Shown here piece by piece: positions 9,377-17,162 of a stretch of DNA of 36,680 nt. The notes under the pieces were generated by a model that did not search any database, was not told where the DNA came from, and saw nothing but the letters and a program-made list of their open reading frames with translations. Position 1 is the stretch's first letter; each line of letters begins with the position of its first letter. This DNA comes from Prevotella sp. (GTDB lineage Bacteria > Bacteroidota > Bacteroidia > Bacteroidales > Bacteroidaceae), in contig JALEWR010000125.1 in NCBI GenBank assembly GCA_022783515.1, forward strand, positions 1-36,680, given 5' to 3'. The translations under genes were made by a program, and so were the position numbers.

Positions 9377-9952
9377 ATGATATTTATAGAGTTGTTCTAT
9401 ACCTTTTTTATTATCGGTCTCTTTGGTTTTGGAGGAGGCTATGGCATGTTGTCGCTCATACAAACAGAGATTGTGCGGCATCATCAATGGCTCTCATCTG
9501 CCGAATTTACCAATATTGTTGCCATTTCACAAATGACACCCGGTCCTATCGGTATCAATGCGGCAACCTATTGTGGCTATACTGTGGTGGAGAATGCAGG
9601 TCATGGTATGGGCTTGTCCGTATTGGGTAGCGCTGTGGCAACCTTTGCTTTGGTGTTGCCTTCTTTTATCCTGATGGTATTGATAGCCAAAATGTTTATG
9701 CAGTATATGCAGACACAATTGGTGCAAGATGTCTTCTCCGGCATTCGTCCGGCTGTGGTAGGACTATTGGGAGCAGCCACTTTGCTCTTGCTGACACCGG
9801 AAAATTTCTCGAGTATAGAGGTGAATCCGTGGCGTTTTGGGATTAGTGTGGCTTTGTTTATTGCCACTTTTGTGGGAACGAAGTTTCTTCGTATCAACCC
9901 CATTCGCATGCTTTGCTATACCGCAGTGGCAGGCCTTTTGTTATTGTATTGA
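9377..9952 (+). CDS. chrA: Chromate transporter, second half-length CHR protein
   Basis: FFIIGLFGFGGGYGMLSLIQTEIV and SQMTPGPIGINAATYCGY motifs; the track start at 9359 is TTG, ATG 9377 is likelier. Confidence 0.88.
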   Translation: MIFIELFYTFFIIGLFGFGGGYGMLSLIQTEIVRHHQWLSSAEFTNIVAISQMTPGPIGINAATYCGYTVVENAGHGMGLSVLGSAVATFALVLPSFILMVLIAKMFMQYMQTQLVQDVFSGIRPAVVGLLGAATLLLLTPENFSSIEVNPWRFGISVALFIATFVGTKFLRINPIRMLCYTAVAGLLLLY

Positions 9953-10124
9953 TAATAGTAAAGCCAGGGACTTTGGAGTAACTTAGGTAAACTTGAAGTT
10001 TCTTCAGCATGAAATATAGGGTGGTATAGGAAAAGAAATGAATGGTTGTCTATGCAAAAGTCAGACATCCCGCAGCTCTTCTATTTTTCTCTCCTTTTAA
10101 GAACTTTCTAAAAACAAGTAAAGA

Positions 10125-11444
10125 ATGAATTTTCAAGATTATTTTTTATTAAAGCAAGATAGAGAAGACGAACGTTTGGTGATTGCTAATATCACGCAGG
10201 GCATATCCTTTCGAGGAGCTAATGTGTGGATTTTGATTACCGCAATCTTTATCGCCTCTTTGGGTTTGAATGTCAATTCCACAGCTGTCATTATCGGAGC
10301 CATGTTGGTTTCTCCTTTGATGGGGCCTATCACAGGTATGGGGCTGGCTGTTGGCATCTACGATCTCGACCTCTTTAAACGAGCTTTTAAAAACTTCGTG
10401 GTTGCCACAGTCGTGAGTATTGTTACGGCAACGCTTTATTTTCTTATATCTCCCTATCGGGCCGTGCAATCGGAACTCTTGGCACGCACCGAACCCACTC
10501 TATACGATGTGTTGATTGCCTTTGTGGGAGGAGCGGCCGGAATTATTGCTCTTTGCGTGAAAGATAAAGGCAATGTTATCCCCGGTGTGGCCATTGCTAC
10601 AGCATTGATGCCTCCTTTGTGTACCGCAGGCTTTGGTATCGCTACGGGCAACTTGGCTTATTTTGCCGGTGCTTTCTTCCTTTATTTCATCAATACCGTA
10701 TTTATTGCCTTGGCTACTTTAGTGGGTGTGCGATTGATGAAGTTTAAGACACAGCATTTTATCGACGAACATCGGGCAACGATTGTACATCGTAGCATCA
10801 TTGCCATCGTACTCCTAACGATGATTCCCGCAGGTTTTATGACATGGCGTATCTTGGAACGAAGTTATTTTAGTTCGCAAGTAAACATCTTTATGCGTGA
10901 TAACATGCAGTGGGATAACACGCAGGTCATCACCCACAATGTGGGAGCCGACAGTACATTGAGTGTGGTTGTGGTGGGAAGAGATGTAACACAGCAGGAG
11001 ATAGACGCCGCTCAACAGGCCCTTAATAAGACGAAAGCCCTGAAAGGTTATGAATTACGGGTGTTGCAAGGTACGGAAACCGATAAGATGACTTTCAAAG
11101 ATAACGCCTTTGGAGATGAACTTTTTGTGGGCGATCATGCCCGAAAGCTACTCGAAACCACAGCGGGAGAGAATAAAAAGATGAAAGACGAATTGGCCAC
11201 TTATCAGCAATACGATGTCTTGACACCCAAGGTGGCAAAGGAAATAAAAGCATTTATGCCTATGGTTGAATCGGTGAGTATGGCCCGAATGTTGATTACC
11301 ACCACCGATTCGCTCTCTTCTCAACACCTCGTAACAGCCATCGTACAGACAAAAAGTCCGCTTTCAACCACCGACCAACATCGTTTACGCCAATGGTTGG
11401 AAGCCCGAGTTGAAACCGATAGCCTGCGGCTGATTGTTCAATAG
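10125..11444 (+). CDS. DUF389 domain-containing (TIGR00341-like) membrane protein
   Basis: ASLGLNVNSTAVIIGAMLVSPLMGPITGMGLAVG and GNVIPGVAIATALMPPLCTAGFGIA motifs. Confidence 0.88.
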   Translation: MNFQDYFLLKQDREDERLVIANITQGISFRGANVWILITAIFIASLGLNVNSTAVIIGAMLVSPLMGPITGMGLAVGIYDLDLFKRAFKNFVVATVVSIVTATLYFLISPYRAVQSELLARTEPTLYDVLIAFVGGAAGIIALCVKDKGNVIPGVAIATALMPPLCTAGFGIATGNLAYFAGAFFLYFINTVFIALATLVGVRLMKFKTQHFIDEHRATIVHRSIIAIVLLTMIPAGFMTWRILERSYFSSQVNIFMRDNMQWDNTQVITHNVGADSTLSVVVVGRDVTQQEIDAAQQALNKTKALKGYELRVLQGTETDKMTFKDNAFGDELFVGDHARKLLETTAGENKKMKDELATYQQYDVLTPKVAKEIKAFMPMVESVSMARMLITTTDSLSSQHLVTAIVQTKSPLSTTDQHRLRQWLEARVETDSLRLIVQ

Positions 11445-11532
11445 TAAGTGATTTTTGATGTTAGAGACTCTTCTGTGACTCTCTAAGCATCTGTAAAACG
11501 TACTATTTTTATTGTTTGTTGTTTTTTTTACA

Positions 11533-11568
11533 TAAATTTGTGCAAATAGAATGTTTGAATTAAATTTG
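11533..11568 (+). promoter_or_regulatory. Bacteroidetes-type promoter(s) upstream of the lipoprotein/TonB-receptor cluster
   Basis: TTTG (11537-11540), 20-nt spacer, TAAATTTG (11561-11568). A second TAAATTTG at 11533-11540 overlaps the -33 of the first. Confidence 0.65.
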
Positions 11569-11600
11569 CACTTATTAATCACTTTAAATAAAACAAGACA

Positions 11601-12914
11601 ATGAAACAAATTCAGATTTTGGCTCTTTCGCTGATGGCTTTGGGCTGGACATCATGCTCTTCTAATGATAATGAAGAAAAAGAGCAGCCTAAAGTGGTAC
11701 TGACTACTCCCGAACAGCAGAAAGAAAAATTAGAAAAGGTAACGACTGACTTAGTAAACAAGGTACATGCCAATGATTTTAAGAACGTTCAGGATGTGTT
11801 GGAAGACCTCGATAATGCCAACACCGAAACTGTAGAGACATGGTGGGATGCTATTGTTGATGAGATTCCCAAGCTTACACGGGTAGCTCGTTTTGCCGGA
11901 ACTCCTGAGTATCAAAATTACACAGCCTTGTATCGGGCGTCTAATTTTGTGGGCCATTTCCGATTGGTTGACAAGAAATGGGTAAAAGAAAATGGAACAT
12001 TCAATGACCTTCAGTTCAGTTTTGCCGACCGCAATGGTAAACCCTGTGTGGCTCGCCTCACTACATCGGGCAAGGAAACGGCTGTAAAAGACAAGTACTT
12101 GAACTCTGAAAAAAGTCCTGTCTATTTATGGGATTATGATGCGGCAACCGACACTTATACTAAGCGTTTGTTGGAATCGGGGCGTCGATACGAGAATACT
12201 TGGATGCTGCCGGAGAATGTTGCCCTCACTTTAACACAGGGTGGTACTACCATTATGGATGTAAAGGTTAACACTCAGTTGAGCAGTGGCCAGCTAACCT
12301 CCACAACAAAGGTTGTCGTAAAGACAAATGTGAAGATTAATAATTATGAGATTGACGTTAAGCGTGCATGGGCTGACGTTGCTAAAGGAGCTTCTGCCGA
12401 CGTGAAAGTGATGGTCAATGGCGAAACATTATTAGCCGCTCATGCCGAAGCCGAGGGTTCTTATAATGTTGAGAAAGAAGAGGGTAAGGCTGGAAAGGCA
12501 TCGGTAGTATGCGACATTTTGGGCGAGATGCAGTTGCGACTCTCTACCGACAATTTGCAAGCTTACTCTGAAAAGCTCGACGAGGTGACAACTTCTGACA
12601 AGTATTCTAAGGCAGAGATAGACGCACTTATTGCACAAGCCAACCGCGAAATGTCCATCACACTCCATTATGACAATAACTCTGAGGCGAGTGCTAGGGT
12701 GTATATGAATGCACTTGCCGACGGTGGTTACGAGTGGACAGACGAGAACGGAAAACTCCATGTGGCAAAATACTGGAATTACGAACCTGTCATTGAATTT
12801 GCCGATAAGACTACTTATGCGTTTGAAGATTATTTCACTTCCGCCCGATTCAATACGGTAGTTGATTTAGTGAACGATTTAGTGCGTGATTTTGAGAACG
12901 AATTTAACAAATAA
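11601..12914 (+). CDS. Hypothetical lipoprotein
   Basis: Signal peptide with lipobox-like Cys (MKQIQILALSLMALGWTSCSSND); 437 aa. Confidence 0.8.
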   Translation: MKQIQILALSLMALGWTSCSSNDNEEKEQPKVVLTTPEQQKEKLEKVTTDLVNKVHANDFKNVQDVLEDLDNANTETVETWWDAIVDEIPKLTRVARFAGTPEYQNYTALYRASNFVGHFRLVDKKWVKENGTFNDLQFSFADRNGKPCVARLTTSGKETAVKDKYLNSEKSPVYLWDYDAATDTYTKRLLESGRRYENTWMLPENVALTLTQGGTTIMDVKVNTQLSSGQLTSTTKVVVKTNVKINNYEIDVKRAWADVAKGASADVKVMVNGETLLAAHAEAEGSYNVEKEEGKAGKASVVCDILGEMQLRLSTDNLQAYSEKLDEVTTSDKYSKAEIDALIAQANREMSITLHYDNNSEASARVYMNALADGGYEWTDENGKLHVAKYWNYEPVIEFADKTTYAFEDYFTSARFNTVVDLVNDLVRDFENEFNK

Positions 12915-14925
12915 ATTTCTCCTTTTGGTATGGGCATGGGCAGCGTATGGCGTTGCTCATGCCCATTTTGCTGTCGATACCACCAAGGTTTCAAACCTCA
13001 AAGGCTTAACCGTGGTAGGTCAAAAGGTGCGGTCGCAGTGGCAGGGAGAGGGCGGACAGCTACAGCTCAACCTGCGTCTGATCAGCCCCATGCCCCAGTT
13101 GCTGGGTACCACCGACCCTCTTCGTTATACCCGAATGTTTCCCGGCGTGCAGACAGGCAACGAATATGACGCAGGACTTTATGTGCAGGGGTGCGACAAT
13201 AGTCACAACGACGTGATGCTCAATGATGTGCCGATTTATCACGCCACCCATTTTTTAGGCATCTTTTCCATTTTCAACACTCCTCATTTTTCTACCATGC
13301 TGTTTCAGAAACACGCAGTTTCCGGACAAAACAGTAACCGTCTTGGGGCATATCTCAACATGCTTCACCACGACACATTGGTGCATCGTCTTCATGGCGA
13401 CATATCGGTTGGCCCCATTGCATCGCAGGCCACACTTCGCCTTCCGGCAGGGAAGAATGCTACTCTAACGCTCTCGGGCCGTGCAGCCTACCTTAACTTG
13501 TTTTATAGCAAGTGGCTGCAGGTAGACGAAACACAGATAAAATATGGCTTTTCCGATTATAATCTCACCTGGCTTTGGACGCCTTCTCCTGGCCGAAAAC
13601 TGTGGATAGATGCCTATATGGGCAACGATAATGCCTCTATCGACATTTCAAGCCACACTTATAACGCCACTTTTAAATGGGACAACCATCTATTGGCTTT
13701 GCATTATCTGCATCCTTTGGGTAAGACAACCAGTCTCCGCCACAGCCTTTATTTTACCCGATATCGCAGTCGTCCCTTTATCAATCGCCCCGACTTCTTC
13801 TTCCGTCTGCCTTCACAGATTCAGGATTATGGCTATCGATTGCACCTCGACGCACCCCGATGGAGTGGCGGAGTAGAGGCGGTGCTGCATCATATACAAC
13901 CTCAGAAACCCGATATTACAGGAGGTATCAATATGAGCGGAATGGGCGAGGAACGCTATACGCCGCTCGAACTCTCGGCTTATGCCGACCGGCGTTATCG
14001 GCTCACCTCCCGGCTCCAACTCAATCTCGGCATACGTTCAAGCCTCTTTCTGGTTGATAGGTGTGCTATGGCAAGCGTCGACCCGGGCGTTAATCTTGTC
14101 TACAACGCAAACCGATGGGGGCAGCTCTCCCTATATGCAGGTTGGAAACATCAGTATCTGCACCGAGCAGGATTCACTGCAGCGAGTCTGCCTACCGAGT
14201 TCTGGTTTCCTGCAACACGCCATTATCGTCCGCAACGGGCCTTTAGTCTTAGCACCCAATATGATGTCTATACGCCCAACCGAGGCTATAAGCTCTCGGT
14301 ATCGGCTTATTATAAGCATTTAAATCGGCAAGTGGAGTATGTGGGTACACCCTTGGAAATGATTTCGGGTAATTACCATTTGGAAAATCATCTTTTGCAA
14401 GGTCGTGGACATAATTTTGGCACCAGTCTGATGATAGAAAAACGTCGTGGCAAAATAACCGGTTGGCTGGCATATTCGTGGGGTAGGGCTCTGCGTTCTT
14501 TCTCGGGTATGGATGTGCAAGACATGTACCCGGCAGCCCACGAGCGTCAGCACGAGGTAAACCAAGTGATAGTTTGGCATGTCACGCCACGTTTGCAGCT
14601 GGGCGAAACTTTGGTTTTTGCCACAGGAACGCCCTTTACCGCTCCCACCCATTTCTATTATTTGGGCGGCAATCTTATCGCCGAATTCGGACCTCATCAT
14701 GGCGAACGCCTCAAACCCTATTTGCGAGCGGACCTTTCTCTGCAGTATATGCTCCCCTCCAAGGGTAGGGTGGAACATGGTTTTAACTTCTCCTTATATA
14801 ATATAACTGCTCGAAAGAACGAGCTGCTTCGCACGTTGAAAGTTTCAAAACAAGGCTTTGCCTACCGTCCCATCTCGCTTGCCATGCCTCTTTTACCCTC
14901 CATCAGTTATTTTTATCGTTTTTAG
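12886..14925 (+). CDS. TonB-dependent receptor-like outer-membrane protein
   Basis: Plug-like region (DPLRYTRMFPGVQTGNEYDAGLYVQGCDNSHNDVMLNDVPIYH), barrel strands and terminal aromatic (PSISYFYRF); first 29 nt overlap the preceding CDS. Confidence 0.85.
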   Translation: MILRTNLTNKFLLLVWAWAAYGVAHAHFAVDTTKVSNLKGLTVVGQKVRSQWQGEGGQLQLNLRLISPMPQLLGTTDPLRYTRMFPGVQTGNEYDAGLYVQGCDNSHNDVMLNDVPIYHATHFLGIFSIFNTPHFSTMLFQKHAVSGQNSNRLGAYLNMLHHDTLVHRLHGDISVGPIASQATLRLPAGKNATLTLSGRAAYLNLFYSKWLQVDETQIKYGFSDYNLTWLWTPSPGRKLWIDAYMGNDNASIDISSHTYNATFKWDNHLLALHYLHPLGKTTSLRHSLYFTRYRSRPFINRPDFFFRLPSQIQDYGYRLHLDAPRWSGGVEAVLHHIQPQKPDITGGINMSGMGEERYTPLELSAYADRRYRLTSRLQLNLGIRSSLFLVDRCAMASVDPGVNLVYNANRWGQLSLYAGWKHQYLHRAGFTAASLPTEFWFPATRHYRPQRAFSLSTQYDVYTPNRGYKLSVSAYYKHLNRQVEYVGTPLEMISGNYHLENHLLQGRGHNFGTSLMIEKRRGKITGWLAYSWGRALRSFSGMDVQDMYPAAHERQHEVNQVIVWHVTPRLQLGETLVFATGTPFTAPTHFYYLGGNLIAEFGPHHGERLKPYLRADLSLQYMLPSKGRVEHGFNFSLYNITARKNELLRTLKVSKQGFAYRPISLAMPLLPSISYFYRF

Positions 14926-14926
14926 T

Positions 14927-15763
14927 ATGAAGCAGTTCTACTGTCTTTTGTGTCTGGTCTGTTGTCTTGTGGCATGTTCGCAAGATACTGTTGAATCGCC
15001 TTCTCCACAGTTGGTGGTAGAAGGATGGATAGAAAATGGCGAGTATCCTGTGGTGAAGGTAACAACCAAGGTGCCTGTAAGCGATAGCTATCTGTCGGAA
15101 GATAGTTTGAGCCGCTATGTATTGAAATGGGCAAAGGTTACGATTTCGGATGGCGAACGAGAGGTGGTTCTCACAGGGCGATATACCAAACGCCATTTTC
15201 CTCCTTATGTCTTTTCTACCTACGACATGCAGGGTGAAGAGGGTAGGACTTATACGCTGAAGGTATTGTACGGCCGGTTGTATGCTGAGGCGACAACAAC
15301 CATCCCTCGGGCGGTGTTGTTGGACAGTCTTCGGGTGATAGAACGCAGTTCTCCCAAGGGGACATACGGTGTGAAAGCATATATAGACGACCCTGAAGAT
15401 GAGACGAATTACTATATGTTCATGATGCGGGCCGACCTAAAAAAGGATGAGTTTTATCCTTCTTACTTAGGTTTGGTCAACGATTCCTTGATGACCCATG
15501 AGGGCTTCTTTGTCAACCGTGGACAGAGCAACTTGAAAAAGAAATACACCTCTTATTATTTGCCCAAAGAAACGGTCGATATTAAGTTGTTGCATCTGGA
15601 TCGTCAAGCTTTTAAATTTTGGGAGTCGTATGCCGTCTTAACCGACTATTCGCGAGTGCCAGGCTTGCATACGCAGCATAATATTCGCGGAAATGTGAAA
15701 GGGGCATGGGGCTATTGGTGGGGGTATGGCGTGAGTCGTTATCGCATTACCATGCCTGATTGA
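14927..15763 (+). CDS. DUF4249-family lipoprotein
   Basis: Lipobox (LLCLVCCLVACSQD); LVVEGWIENGEYPVVKVTTKVPVS and the overall layout match DUF4249; start set at ATG 14927, one nt after the receptor stop. Confidence 0.82.
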   Translation: MKQFYCLLCLVCCLVACSQDTVESPSPQLVVEGWIENGEYPVVKVTTKVPVSDSYLSEDSLSRYVLKWAKVTISDGEREVVLTGRYTKRHFPPYVFSTYDMQGEEGRTYTLKVLYGRLYAEATTTIPRAVLLDSLRVIERSSPKGTYGVKAYIDDPEDETNYYMFMMRADLKKDEFYPSYLGLVNDSLMTHEGFFVNRGQSNLKKKYTSYYLPKETVDIKLLHLDRQAFKFWESYAVLTDYSRVPGLHTQHNIRGNVKGAWGYWWGYGVSRYRITMPD

Positions 15764-15779
15764 ACCCGATTTTCTGTTA

Positions 15780-15957
15780 AGTTGACCTTTTAGTAAGTTG
15801 GCGACTTTGACAGATAGACAAGTAAGTTGTCTCCATCAAGGGATTTTGGCGAACAATGTCATTGCTCTTGTTATCGTATTTCACGTTGCTGTTTTAGAAT
15901 ATCAATAGGAAAGGGCTGATTTCCTTGTTCACTTGCCAACTCGTTCACTTGTCAACT
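15780..15957. repeat. Long-range inverted repeat built from AGTT words
   Basis: Left AGTTGAC-N9-AGTTGGC (15780-15802); right GCCAACT-N9-GTCAACT (15935-15957) is its reverse complement with the same spacing. Confidence 0.75.
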
Positions 15958-16146
15958 ATCAGTTCAGATCATACTGAGTCGATGTGAAAATAGGCTGAAT
16001 TGTTGGATAAAATAGGCTGAATTGCCATGCAAGTCAGTCTGAACAGGTGTACAGTATAGTCTGAATTGCCGGTCAAGAGATATTTTAATGTGGAAGCCTT
16101 TTATAGCAATAATAGCCGTAGTCCTTATAAATGATAGTCTTGAATT

Positions 16147-16383
16147 GTGCTTATTGAATTGTCAGGTGCAGGTTCAGGTGCAAATTATCCATGTGCTATG
16201 GCTGTTTCTGCCAAAGGAAAATTGGTCGCCACCGATGTGTCTTCAAGTGTAAGCCAAGCGGCCAGGCAATTGGTTGGCATATATAATGTTAACGGTGTGA
16301 AGCTCGATACGCTTGCCAAAGGTGTAAGTATATTGAAGTTCGCTGATGGAACAACTCGCAAGGTGGTTGTGAATAAAGCATAA
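16147..16383 (+). pseudogene. Orphan C-terminal secretion/sorting-like domain fragment (T9SS-type tail)
   Basis: 78 aa ending IYNVNGVKLDTLAKGVSILKFADGTTRKVVVNKA, resembling Por_Secre_tail-type CTDs; no signal peptide or cargo domain precedes it. Confidence 0.6.
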
Positions 16384-16385
16384 TT

Positions 16386-16417
16386 AAAAAGCCCGGGCAA
16401 CGTTGCCCGAGCTTTTT
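16386..16417. terminator. Bidirectional intrinsic terminator
   Basis: AAAAAGCCCGGGCAACGTTGCCCGAGCTTTTT: near-perfect stem with A/T tracts on both sides, between convergent genes. Confidence 0.92.
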
Positions 16418-16420
16418 AAT

Positions 16421-16987
16421 TTACTTCTTTTGATAACCACACTTGGGGCATTTGCCGTTTTCGTCGAGTGCAATGCCACAGAGAGGACAGCGGTCTTTGC
16501 TGCCTTGTGGTGTGAAGTCGGCACTTGCAGCGTTTACACCACTGGAGAATGTCAGACGCACGATGTTGAGTTTGTCTTTCAACAAATCGTAAACAATCTT
16601 AATCATACCTTCTACTGTCATGGTTTCTTTGGTTACCACCAGTCTGCAATCAGGATAGGCTGTGGCCAATTCGGTTTTGAAAGCCTCGCCCTTCATGGTG
16701 TTTTGCGGATGTCCATTCTTGATGCCTTGCTTCTCATAGACATCGAGGATGGCCGGCAGCAATGGGTCGTCTTGACGAAGAACGAGAGCGTGGTCAAAGT
16801 TCTTCAACACTTCCCAAGCGGTTTTTTGAATTTCGTTGCAGGGGAACACCATGTTGACACCCTCGTTAACGCTGTCTTCCACTTCGATGGTCAACACACC
16901 GGTGTGTCCGTGCAGGTATTGAGCTTCGCCTTGGAAACCATAGAAACGGTGTGCATACTGTAAGTCAAAAGATGTGATACTTCTCAT
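16421..16987 (-). CDS. queD: 6-carboxytetrahydropterin synthase / 6-pyruvoyl-tetrahydropterin synthase family protein with C-terminal zinc ribbon
   Basis: FDLQYAHRFYGFQGEAQYLHGHTGVL, FDHALVLRQDDPL; C-terminal CPLCGIALDENGKCPKCGYQKK. Start set to ATG 16987 because the promoter sits at 17036. Confidence 0.82.
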   Translation of the reverse strand: MRSITSFDLQYAHRFYGFQGEAQYLHGHTGVLTIEVEDSVNEGVNMVFPCNEIQKTAWEVLKNFDHALVLRQDDPLLPAILDVYEKQGIKNGHPQNTMKGEAFKTELATAYPDCRLVVTKETMTVEGMIKIVYDLLKDKLNIVRLTFSSGVNAASADFTPQGSKDRCPLCGIALDENGKCPKCGYQKK

Positions 16988-17035
16988 AATGTTTTTGTTT
17001 TGTAAGTTATACATGTTAATTGTTTTTTTCTGATG

Positions 17036-17068
17036 CAAAGTTATCGCTGCCCGACAAACTATACAAAA
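17036..17068 (-). promoter_or_regulatory. Bacteroidetes-type promoter for the queD-like gene
   Basis: Minus strand: TTTTG-N20-TAACTTTG. Confidence 0.6.
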
Positions 17069-17162
17069 GGAAATGTCTATTCCACTATTGATTTTGTCTA
17101 TCGCAACCGTTTTGCTCTTGCAACGAATCATTAACAGAGAGCGTATCACTCCTTTGTTTGTC

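Noticed and set aside
16403-16963. 186-aa plus-strand ORF opposite queD
   Set aside because: Antisense to a clearly conserved pterin synthase family gene
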